NCBI GenBank assembly: GCA_947447995.1
Contig: CANFLQ010000011.1
Location: forward strand, 1-43,681
Length of the DNA: 43,681 nucleotides
Source: Bacteroidota bacterium
GTDB taxonomy: Bacteria > Bacteroidota > Bacteroidia > 2-12-FULL-35-15
Direction: 5' to 3'
Part shown: piece by piece, positions 35,657 through 43,681 of the stretch
Layout: each line of letters opens with the position of its first letter
How positions within the stretch are numbered: the stretch's first letter is position 1
Position numbers and translations under genes: made by a program
Notes under the pieces: model-generated
The model's input: the letters and a program-made list of their open reading frames with translations, nothing else
Told to the model about the DNA's origin: nothing
Database searches by the model: none

Positions 35657-36586
35657 ATGAAAAAATATAAAAAAATTGTTCTTGCAGGAGGCACAGGACA
35701 AATTGGTACGGCTTTAATAAAACACTTTAAAGGGCTTACGGATAAAATAATTATACTTAGCCGGGGTGCCGAAAAGCAAGTGGATAATTTACAGTATTTG
35801 AATTGGGATGGGAAAAATGTGGGACCATGGGCAAAAGAAATAGAGGATGCAGATATACTATTTAATTTGGCAGGCAAAAATGTAAACTGTAGGTATACCG
35901 AAAAAAATAAAAAAGAAATTTTTGATTCCAGAACCGACTCCATTAAGGTATTGGCTAAAGCTATTGCAAATTGTAAACAAGTCCCTAAACTTTGGATGCA
36001 GAGCGCTTCTGCTACTATTTACAGACATTCCGAAGATAGACCGATGTCTGAAAAAGATCTTGAAATTGGTGATGGATTTTCTGTTGACGTATGTAAAAAA
36101 TGGGAAAAAACATTTTGGGAAGAAACCGAACAATTTAAAGATATGCGCAAGGTAATACTTAGAACAAGTTTGGTATTGGGCAAAAAAGAAGGTGTTTTTC
36201 CACGATTAAAAAATCTGACTTTGTTGGGTTTAGGTGGCAAACAGGGTAGTGGCAAACAATGGGTAAGCTGGATACATGAACAAGATGTGGTTGGTCTTTC
36301 TGAATGGATTGCAGACCATAATGAGATAAATGGAATAATAAATTGTACTGCTCCAGTTCCTGTAAAAAATACTGAATTTATGAAAGCTTTTCAAAACGCT
36401 TATAAAATGCCGATAGGATTGCCTTCTCCTAAATGGTTGTTGGAACTAGGCGCATTTGTTATTGGAACCGAAACAGAATTGATATTAAAAAGCAGGTGGG
36501 TGTTACCAACTAAACTTTTAATTTCCGGTTTTAAATTTCAATACCCGGAAATAAATTCTGCGGTTAATCAAATTGTTGAAGAGTAA
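35657..36586 (+). CDS. TIGR01777-like SDR-superfamily epimerase
   Basis: IVLAGGTGQIGTALIKHF, LINLAGKNVNCRYTEKNKKEIFDSR, QSASATIYRHSED, KKWEKTFWEE, LRTSLVLGKKEGVFPRLK. Confidence 0.9.
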   Translation: MKKYKKIVLAGGTGQIGTALIKHFKGLTDKIIILSRGAEKQVDNLQYLNWDGKNVGPWAKEIEDADILFNLAGKNVNCRYTEKNKKEIFDSRTDSIKVLAKAIANCKQVPKLWMQSASATIYRHSEDRPMSEKDLEIGDGFSVDVCKKWEKTFWEETEQFKDMRKVILRTSLVLGKKEGVFPRLKNLTLLGLGGKQGSGKQWVSWIHEQDVVGLSEWIADHNEINGIINCTAPVPVKNTEFMKAFQNAYKMPIGLPSPKWLLELGAFVIGTETELILKSRWVLPTKLLISGFKFQYPEINSAVNQIVEE

Positions 36587-36629
36587 TTTATGACTTTAAT
36601 AGAGTTGGTGTAAATTCTTATTTGTATTT

Positions 36630-36637
36630 TATATTTG
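36630..36637 (+). promoter_or_regulatory. -7 box TATATTTG upstream of the CPBP-family gene
   Basis: Exact TAnnTTTG; possible -33 TTG at 36605-36607. Confidence 0.45.
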
Positions 36638-36643
36638 CATCCC

Positions 36644-36672
36644 AACAGTATTTTAATCTAAAAAATACTGTT
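36644..36672 (+). promoter_or_regulatory. 5'-UTR hairpin
   Basis: AACAGTATTTT-7nt-AAAATACTGTT, 11-bp perfect stem starting just after the -7 box. Confidence 0.55.
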
Positions 36673-36693
36673 TACTAAATCTTATATTTCTAT

Positions 36694-37506
36694 ATGCTCA
36701 ATTTAAAAAGGCTGCTTCATTCTATTATTACCGAAGCTGAAAAGGATAAACAAGTATCAGCCAATAATACTAAGTTGGAAAAAAAAGTACTTATCACTTT
36801 TATCGTTGTTCCTTTTTGCCTTACAATGATTAATTATTGGGGCAATTATAGTTTTGTAAGAAACTGGTTAATAAGTATTGATGCGACTGACGTTGTAAAA
36901 TCAATGGATAGGGTTATATATCATTCATCAGCGAATAATCTGGGCAGTCTTTGTTATTGGGTTTGTAATCTTTTTTTATTTTACTTCGTTATTCCTGCAC
37001 TCACTATAAAATTTATTTTTAAAGAAAATTTATCAGACTATGGTTTAAAGTTGAATGGGGCTTTTAAGGATTATTATTTATACATTATCATGTTGATGGT
37101 AATGATACCATTGGTTGCCTATTTCTCTGGTACTGCATCTTTTCAAGAACGTTATCCCTTTTTAAAAGTAGGTGAAGGCGATTCTCTTTTTCCTGATTTG
37201 TTGAAATGGGAATTATTTTATTGTGCACAATTTTTCGCTTTGGAATTTTTTTTTAGAGGATTTATTTTGTTCGGGCTCACACCCAAATTAGGATTTTATT
37301 CGGTATTTGTAATGACGATTCCTTATTGTATGATACATTTCGGTAAACCTTTGCCCGAAACCCTTGCAGCTATTTTTGCCGGAATAGTATTGGGCTGTCT
37401 CAGTTTAAAAAATCGGTCGGTTTGGTTAGGGTTTTTAATTCATTGTTCGGTTGGTGTGGGCATGGATTTGGCTGCATTGTGGCAAAAGGGATTAATCCAT
37501 TTTTAG
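36694..37506 (+). CDS. CPBP-family intramembrane protease-like protein with atypical active site
   Basis: Multi-pass; FALEFFFRGFILFG (CPBP motif 1 with first Glu replaced by Leu), PYCMIHFGKPLPETLAAIFAGIVLG. Confidence 0.8.
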   Translation: MLNLKRLLHSIITEAEKDKQVSANNTKLEKKVLITFIVVPFCLTMINYWGNYSFVRNWLISIDATDVVKSMDRVIYHSSANNLGSLCYWVCNLFLFYFVIPALTIKFIFKENLSDYGLKLNGAFKDYYLYIIMLMVMIPLVAYFSGTASFQERYPFLKVGEGDSLFPDLLKWELFYCAQFFALEFFFRGFILFGLTPKLGFYSVFVMTIPYCMIHFGKPLPETLAAIFAGIVLGCLSLKNRSVWLGFLIHCSVGVGMDLAALWQKGLIHF

Positions 37507-37604
37507 GATGATTGTGTATTAGATCCGCTAACTTTATTTGTAAAAATACACTTACGTTTTTTATTTATATTTGGTAACTTATTATTCAAATATTTAATTT
37601 TTTT

Positions 37605-38537
37605 ATGAGCGAAAAATCCTCTTCCAATCACGATCACAGCACAAAACATATAATTCAAAGCTTGATTGTAAATGTGGTTATTGCACTTTTTAAAGGATTT
37701 GCAGCATTTATGACAGGTTCAGGTGCCTTGTTTGCCGAAACCATTCATTCGTTTTCCGATTGCGCCAATCAGGGTTTGTTATTGATAGGTGTAAATCAAA
37801 GTAGAAAACCAGCGGATGAAAAACATCCCTTTGGATATGGAAGAGCAGCCTATTTCTGGTCGTTTATGGTGGCTATGTTATTGTTTTCTTTGGGTGGTAT
37901 GTTTTCTGTTTATGAAGGTGTGCATAAATTCAGTCACCCCGAACCTATTGAACAAGTTGCTTGGGGCTTAGGTATTTTGTTGTTTGCTTTATCATTGGAA
38001 GGGTATTCAACCTATTCCAATATTGTAGAAATCAATAAAAGAAAAGGTAGCGCAAGTTTTATGAATTATTTATCCAGCACAAAGGACAGTGATTTAATTG
38101 TAGTATTTGGTGAAAACTTAGCTGCTGTACTTGGTCTTTTTTTCGCATTAATAGCCATGTTAACATCGTATTATACAGGTGATGGAAGGTACGACGCTGT
38201 TGGTTCTATAGTAATTGGTGTAATTTTAATTTTAGTTGCCGTTTTTCTTGCCAAAGAAGTAAAATCATTGTTAATAGGTGAAAGCGCTGATCCTGTAATT
38301 ATTGATCATGTAAAAGAAATTACGGAAAAACATCCTGAAATTATAGAGCTAATTAACTGTAGAGCTATTCAACAAGGTCCTGGAGAAGTATTGGTATGTG
38401 TAAAAATAAAATGTTCAGGTAATCTTACTTCATTACAATTAAGTTCACTCATCAATGATTTTGAAAAGCAACTGAGAGCCAAAGCTCCGGAAATAAAATG
38501 GCTGTATGTAGAACCTGATCTTCAGGAATGGAAATAG
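37605..38537 (+). CDS. Cation diffusion facilitator family transporter
   Basis: SGALFAETIHSFSDCANQGLLLIG, DEKHPFGYGRAAYFWS; C-terminal cytosolic ferredoxin-like region. Confidence 0.92.
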   Translation: MSEKSSSNHDHSTKHIIQSLIVNVVIALFKGFAAFMTGSGALFAETIHSFSDCANQGLLLIGVNQSRKPADEKHPFGYGRAAYFWSFMVAMLLFSLGGMFSVYEGVHKFSHPEPIEQVAWGLGILLFALSLEGYSTYSNIVEINKRKGSASFMNYLSSTKDSDLIVVFGENLAAVLGLFFALIAMLTSYYTGDGRYDAVGSIVIGVILILVAVFLAKEVKSLLIGESADPVIIDHVKEITEKHPEIIELINCRAIQQGPGEVLVCVKIKCSGNLTSLQLSSLINDFEKQLRAKAPEIKWLYVEPDLQEWK

Positions 38538-38549
38538 TAAAACCTTGAA

Positions 38550-39890
38550 TCAATACGTCCCTGTTGTAGTAATTTTTTGAACCCCAATCAACTGTTCATA
38601 AAACTTATTCAGCGGTTTATGGTACACATAAATGGTATAGGTGTTTTCTGTTTCGTAATGAGTTCCTTCTACTATGGTTTCGTCGGCAGTATGTGTACCA
38701 TCTTTTAAAAAGGCATATTCATAATCGTAATAACCTTGCTTTAAAAATAAGGTGGCCTCATAACCTAAATATTTACCATTGTACTTCATTTTATTTTGAG
38801 GGTCACACCGCCATCCGTTAAATCCGCCAAATACATAAAAATCTCCATCGTTAAAAAGCACATCAAAGGGTAAAAATAAGTGTACATAGCAATAATCTGC
38901 ATCTACTTCGCTATTATCACCATCCTGATTTTTTATTAAAAAATTGCCATCCAAATCCGATTCAAATGCATATTGTTTGAAACTGCGTTTTTGGTCAGCA
39001 ACCATATAAATATGTGTTATATTGGCAGTGTCTTTTACAATTTTTGAATATTGGTCGGATCGGTAACGTATGCTTTTAGTATTCATATGGCGAAACTCAT
39101 TGCCTCCCGGAAAAACATTGTCCTTGCTCAATTCAAATATCATCTCATCGTTTTTTACAAACAAGGGTTTTAAATTTGTTTTGGCATTGTCCCAACGGTT
39201 ATTTTGAGTAATAACTACTTTTAGGTCGGAATAAGGGTTGGTAATTTCATATCCGGTGCTGTTAATAGTAAAATCAATTTCCTGATTGTAATTATTATAA
39301 ACAGCATCACTTACGCGTGTAATTTTTGGCATAATATTAATTTTATTTTGAAATACCATAAATCGTTTGGTAATAATGATATTATCCGGGTTACCGTTTT
39401 CATATACCTTTAAAATATAGTTGCCCGATAAGGTAAAACGTGAAGCGCTGCCGGGAAAATAAGCATTGTAATGTACATATCTTTGTAAGGTATTGTAGGA
39501 ATATTTGTATTCATTAATTAGGTTTTCCTGAAACCCATCTATGTATTCAATAGGCATTAAGTTGGACGGTTCCCAATTGGAATTACAATGAATATAGGTG
39601 AAAGCGTAGTTTTTATAATCAGCATCCAGTTCATCAAAGCTTAATTTTAATCTTTCGGGACCATTAAGGTTAATGAGAGGTTGTGATATTTCAAAATTTT
39701 CGTCGCGTAATTGAACAGACTTAATGGAGGGCGAATAAACAAAATCTTCGTAACGAATGCCTGGGATTCCATAATAATCATCCGTAAGCGTATCGGAAGC
39801 TTTATTTTTGTTTTGTGCAAAGCTAAAGTTGCTAAACAACAAAATAAGAGTAAGACAAATACAGTATCTAAAAACGCTGCGATTCAACAT
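38550..39890 (-). CDS. DUF5103 / T9SS plug-type protein
   Basis: SIKSVQLRDENFEISQPLINLNGPERLKLSFDELDADYKNYAFTYIHCNSNW typical of Bacteroidota DUF5103. Start placed at MLNRSVFRY, which begins a signal peptide. Confidence 0.82.
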   Translation of the reverse strand: MLNRSVFRYCICLTLILLFSNFSFAQNKNKASDTLTDDYYGIPGIRYEDFVYSPSIKSVQLRDENFEISQPLINLNGPERLKLSFDELDADYKNYAFTYIHCNSNWEPSNLMPIEYIDGFQENLINEYKYSYNTLQRYVHYNAYFPGSASRFTLSGNYILKVYENGNPDNIIITKRFMVFQNKINIMPKITRVSDAVYNNYNQEIDFTINSTGYEITNPYSDLKVVITQNNRWDNAKTNLKPLFVKNDEMIFELSKDNVFPGGNEFRHMNTKSIRYRSDQYSKIVKDTANITHIYMVADQKRSFKQYAFESDLDGNFLIKNQDGDNSEVDADYCYVHLFLPFDVLFNDGDFYVFGGFNGWRCDPQNKMKYNGKYLGYEATLFLKQGYYDYEYAFLKDGTHTADETIVEGTHYETENTYTIYVYHKPLNKFYEQLIGVQKITTTGTY

Positions 39891-39926
39891 TATTAATAAT
39901 CTAAATATTGTTTGTACAAGGTTTGT

Positions 39927-39951
39927 AACTGGGCTAATTATAAGCCCAGTT
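39927..39951. promoter_or_regulatory. Hairpin upstream of the DUF5103 gene
   Basis: AACTGGGCT-AATTATA-AGCCCAGTT, 9-bp perfect stem. Confidence 0.5.
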
Positions 39952-39991
39952 AAAATTATATCATTTTTTTGTTTAATCATTGATTTATTTG

Positions 39992-40008
39992 TTGGAATTA
40001 AATTCCAA
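39992..40008. promoter_or_regulatory. Palindrome in the intergenic region between divergent surface/secretion genes
   Basis: TTGGAATT-A-AATTCCAA. Confidence 0.4.
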
Positions 40009-40325
40009 ATAGAGTCTCGTACTATTTTTTGTAAATTTTAGTCATTTTTATCTCAATTGTTAAATATTTTTCAAAAAATGTTATTTTTATTTTGAAATAG
40101 TCTATATTCGCGGTCTTAATCGGCTTAAAAATGATTTTAATCGACTTAAAGTGCTGAAATTCACATCTGCAATGTGAAGAAGTAAAAATTACAAAATGAT
40201 AATTAATCCTAATAGATAAATTTTAAGAGAGTTTTAAATTAATATTTAAAAAATTAGCGTGAGATATTAACGGTTATATTAAATCAAAAATTGTTTATTA
40301 CAATTTCGGAATACAAAAAATATTT

Positions 40326-43300
40326 ATGAAAAAAAATCGAATACTAATTATATTCCTCGCCATTTTAGGTTTGAGTAATTTCGTTAAAGGGCAAACAGCA
40401 CCAACAATAACTTCTTTTTCACCTTTATCAGGTAAGGTGGGAACAGTTGTAAATATTACAGGTACTAGTTTTAATACGACTCCTGCAAACAATATAGTGT
40501 ATTTTGGTGCAGTAAAAGCTACGGTAACTGCAGCAACTGCAACAAGTTTAACTGTAACTGTTCCTGCGGGGGCTACTTATAATTATCTTACTGTTACTAA
40601 TTTAGCAAACAATCTTACTTCCTATTCTTTAAAAAAATTCAGCTCTATTTTTGATTGTGGAGGAACAATTAATTCAACTTCTTTTGCTGCTTCTGTCGAT
40701 TCTACCATAGGTTTTAACGGTATTACGACTATTGGTGATTTTAATATGGATGGATTGCCAGAGATAGTTGTGAGTACCGGTTCTGGAAAAGGTTCGGTTA
40801 CAGTAATGAAAAATACAAGCTCTGCCGGTTCAATTTCATTTACCAGTAAAATTAGTTTATTGATTAATTCTCAAGGTAAACCGATTGTTGGAGATGTTAA
40901 TGGAGATGGAAAGCTTGATATAATTTGCTACAGTTTGGATTCTTTATTCGTTTTCGAAAATACCTCAAATGGGGTGGATGGGGGGCTTTCTTTTTCAAAA
41001 ACTCAATTCATTATTGGTATAGGGGCTTCTAATTATATCTCTGACCTAGTTTTGGGTGATATTAATTCTGATGGGAAACCAGAAATAATAGTGAGCAGAG
41101 GACAATCAAATGCGTTTGGCATCTTCGAAAATAATGGATCTGTCAATACAATATCTTTTCGTTCACCAGTTGTTTTTTCTGTTGCTAATAATATCTTGGG
41201 AATAGATATCGGAGATATGGATCAAGATGGGATAGCGGATATTTTGATTGCGAATTATTTAGCAAATGGGATTAGAGTTTATAAAAACAATGGTTTAACT
41301 GGAACAATTTCAAATTCTTCTTTGACTAATATTGTTACTGTTCCCACCCCTGGTAACTATAATGGTTTGATTGAAATTGGTGATTGGGATATTGATGGAA
41401 AACTTGATTTTGCATTTGGATCTTTATCGCCAAGAAAACTGTATGTTTTTAGAAATAATAGTTCCTCTGGTACAACTTATGATACTTTAAGTGTTGATAT
41501 GGGAACTGTAGGCGTCCCTGTTCTAAATTTTGCAGGAGATATTGATGGTGATGGTAAGCCAGATTTTTCTGTTGTTTCAGAATCAAAAGTTAAACTGTTC
41601 AAAAATTCACTTACTTCAGATAATTTTAAAGCTTCTGCTGTTACAAATGTATTAAGCTATCCTTTTACTACTTTCGTGGTAAATTCTTCATTAACTGATT
41701 TAAATGGGGATGGTAAGCAGGATTTAATTATAGCAGGTTTTGTAAACAATAAAGTTTCAATTTTTAAAAATACTAGTAGTTTTACCCCTACAATGATAAG
41801 TGCTTCTTCCGCTACTATATGTAGTGGAGCTAGTCCTAATCTTATTTTTTCTGCCACTGCTACTTCGTCTTTCAGTTGGGAGGCAGCGGCTAATATATAT
41901 GTTACTGGTGAAACCTCTAGTCCAACTGTGTCAGCTACATTAAGTAATACACTTACAAATATAACCTCATCTGTTCAAACGGTAACTTATACGGTAATTC
42001 CAACTTCTACATCTGGCAGCTGTTCGGGTTCTCTGGGAGCCCAGCAAATATTTACCATTACAGTAAATCCAGTAGTAGGAGTATCTCCTTCTGCTACTAT
42101 TTGTAAGGGTAATTCAACTGTTTTAACAGCAAGTGGTTCCTCAAGTTATACTTGGTCTCCTTCATTCAGTTTAAACTCCTCCACAGCGACAAGTGTTACC
42201 GCTACGCCTACAGTTACAACTACATATATAGTAACTGGTACTAATGGAAGTTGTGCAAATACAGCAACGGTCACAGTAACAGTAAATCCCAATGCCTCAA
42301 TCGCTTTAAGTTCTGTCGCTGCTACTGCCAATCAAAGTGTATGTGTTGGATTAGGGATTGTTTCCACTAGGTATTCAATAGGAGGTAGCGGTACTAACGC
42401 CACTCAAACTGGCTTACCACCGGGCGTAACTGGAAGTTTCAATGCAGGAGTTTATACGATAATAGGAGCACCAACAACGGCAGGTATTTATGTCTATACA
42501 GTAACCACAACAGGAGGTGGTTGTGCACAAACAAGTATAACAGGTACTATAACAGCAACCCCCAATGCTTCAATCGCATTAAGTTCAGCCGCTGCTACTG
42601 CCAATCAAAGTGTATGTGTTGGATCAGGGATTGTTTCCACTACTTATTCCATAGGCGGTAGTGGTACTAACGCCACTCAAACGGGCTTACCACCAGGTGT
42701 AACTGGAAGTTACAATGGAGGGGTTTATACGATAATAGGTGCACCAACAACAGCAGGTATTTATGTCTATACAGTAAACACAACAGGTAGTTGTGCGCAA
42801 ACAAGTATAACAGGTACTATAACAGCCACCCCCAATGCTTCAATCGCATTAAGTTCAGCCGCAGCTACTGCTAATCAAAGTGTATGTGTTGGATCAGGGA
42901 TTGTTTCCACTACTTATTCCATAGGCGGTAGTGGTACTAACGCCACTCAAACGGGCTTACCACCAGGTGTAACTGGAAGTTACAATGCAGGGGTTTATGC
43001 GATAATAGGAGCACCAACAACGGCAGGTATTTATGTCTATACAGTAACCACAACAGGAGGTAGTTGTGCACAAACAAGTATAACAGGTACTATAACAGCA
43101 AACAGTTTACCAACAGTAGGAACAACAGTATCACCATCAACAGGAGTTTGTGCAGGCACCAGCGTAACCTTATTAGGTACAGGGGCAGTTAGTTATACCT
43201 GGACGGGCGGGGTAAGTAATGGCGTAGCATTTATCCCAAGTACCACCACCACCTATACTGTAACAGGTACAGATGCAATGGGCTGTAAGAATACCGCCCA

Positions 43301-43681
43301 AACCACAATAAATGTGAGTGGTTTACCAACAGTAGGAACAACAGTATCACCATCAACAGGAGTTTGTGCAGGCACCAGCGTAACCTTATTAGGTACAGGG
43401 GCAGTTAGTTATACCTGGACGGGCGGAGTAAGCAATGGCGTAGCATTTATCCCAAGCGCCACCACCACCTATACCGTAACGGGCACAGATGCAATGGGTT
43501 GTAAGAATACGGCCCAAACCACAATAACAGTAAATAATTTACCAAGTATATCGGTAAACAGTCCGAGTATATGTAGCGGAGCAACAGCCACTTTAAATGC
43601 AACAACAGGTTTAAGTTCATATATATGGACCAATTCAGCTCAAACTACATCTTCCATCACAACGGGATCATTAAGCAGTCC
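40326..43681 (+). CDS. Very large exported adhesin-like protein (IPT/TIG + FG-GAP + Ig/PKD-like repeats), C-terminus beyond the window
   Basis: Signal peptide MKKNRILIIFLAILGLSNFVKGQ; TIG-like PTITSFSPLSGKVGTVVNITGTSF; seven D-x-[DN]-x-DG motifs; SATICKGNSTVLTASG-type repeats. Frame stays open to the last base. Absent from the ORF track, presumably because no stop is present. Confidence 0.88.
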   Translation, partial: MKKNRILIIFLAILGLSNFVKGQTAPTITSFSPLSGKVGTVVNITGTSFNTTPANNIVYFGAVKATVTAATATSLTVTVPAGATYNYLTVTNLANNLTSYSLKKFSSIFDCGGTINSTSFAASVDSTIGFNGITTIGDFNMDGLPEIVVSTGSGKGSVTVMKNTSSAGSISFTSKISLLINSQGKPIVGDVNGDGKLDIICYSLDSLFVFENTSNGVDGGLSFSKTQFIIGIGASNYISDLVLGDINSDGKPEIIVSRGQSNAFGIFENNGSVNTISFRSPVVFSVANNILGIDIGDMDQDGIADILIANYLANGIRVYKNNGLTGTISNSSLTNIVTVPTPGNYNGLIEIGDWDIDGKLDFAFGSLSPRKLYVFRNNSSSGTTYDTLSVDMGTVGVPVLNFAGDIDGDGKPDFSVVSESKVKLFKNSLTSDNFKASAVTNVLSYPFTTFVVNSSLTDLNGDGKQDLIIAGFVNNKVSIFKNTSSFTPTMISASSATICSGASPNLIFSATATSSFSWEAAANIYVTGETSSPTVSATLSNTLTNITSSVQTVTYTVIPTSTSGSCSGSLGAQQIFTITVNPVVGVSPSATICKGNSTVLTASGSSSYTWSPSFSLNSSTATSVTATPTVTTTYIVTGTNGSCANTATVTVTVNPNASIALSSVAATANQSVCVGLGIVSTRYSIGGSGTNATQTGLPPGVTGSFNAGVYTIIGAPTTAGIYVYTVTTTGGGCAQTSITGTITATPNASIALSSAAATANQSVCVGSGIVSTTYSIGGSGTNATQTGLPPGVTGSYNGGVYTIIGAPTTAGIYVYTVNTTGSCAQTSITGTITATPNASIALSSAAATANQSVCVGSGIVSTTYSIGGSGTNATQTGLPPGVTGSYNAGVYAIIGAPTTAGIYVYTVTTTGGSCAQTSITGTITANSLPTVGTTVSPSTGVCAGTSVTLLGTGAVSYTWTGGVSNGVAFIPSTTTTYTVTGTDAMGCKNTAQTTINVSGLPTVGTTVSPSTGVCAGTSVTLLGTGAVSYTWTGGVSNGVAFIPSATTTYTVTGTDAMGCKNTAQTTITVNNLPSISVNSPSICSGATATLNATTGLSSYIWTNSAQTTSSITTGSLSS
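42291..43103 (+). repeat. Three tandem ~270-bp in-frame repeats within the adhesin
   Basis: Units begin at 42291, 42564 (273 bp) and 42834 (270 bp): NASIALSS.AATANQSVCVGSGIVSTTYSIGGSGTNATQTGLPPGVTGS... Confidence 0.9.
43104..43535 (+). repeat. Two tandem 216-bp in-frame repeats (second class) within the adhesin
   Basis: SLPTVGTTVSPSTGVCAGTSVTLLGTGAVSYTWTGGVSNGVAFIPSTTTTYTVTGTDAMGCKNTAQTTI, starting at 43104 and 43320, near-identical at DNA level. Confidence 0.9.

Noticed and set aside
41657-42331. Minus-strand ORFs within the adhesin region
   Set aside because: Val/Ala/Thr-rich shadows of the repeat-bearing plus-strand ORF, which has a signal peptide and continuous frame.
42291-43535. CRISPR or satellite DNA from the repeat periodicity
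   Set aside because: Repeats are in frame (273/270/216 bp) inside a continuous coding sequence and encode Ig/PKD-like modules.

Overview
The window looks like a chromosomal segment from a Bacteroidota bacterium. It is AT-rich, carries TAnnTTTG-type -7 promoter boxes, and encodes T9SS-type surface proteins. Most of it is ordinary housekeeping content: trmD, a biotin carboxylase, a GlcD-like FAD oxidase, a POT transporter, tRNA-His, a Cu P-type ATPase, mnmA, cinA, L31 type B, sucC, an M48 peptidase, a HIT protein, greA, PBP1C, an alpha-2-macroglobulin, a CDF transporter and a T9SS plug-like protein. The parts most worth a second look are: (1) a GbsR/MarR regulator + DCC-thioredoxin + TIGR01777-SDR cluster with two perfect TTTCAA-N6-TTGAAA palindromes, each overlapping a promoter -33 element; (2) a soluble KAP P-loop NTPase placed between the normally adjacent alpha-2-macroglobulin and PBP1C genes, next to a nested, cloverleaf-like REP-type palindrome cluster whose outer arms differ in sequence but stay paired; (3) a very large repeat-bearing adhesin-like ORF, open to the window end and absent from the ORF track, with seven FG-GAP motifs and mosaic tandem repeats; (4) a 35-codon dgkA C-terminal remnant and an IS1595-like transposase N-terminus at the window edge; (5) several strong intragenic hairpins. 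All calls come from reading the sequence and recalled family motifs. No database search was run.
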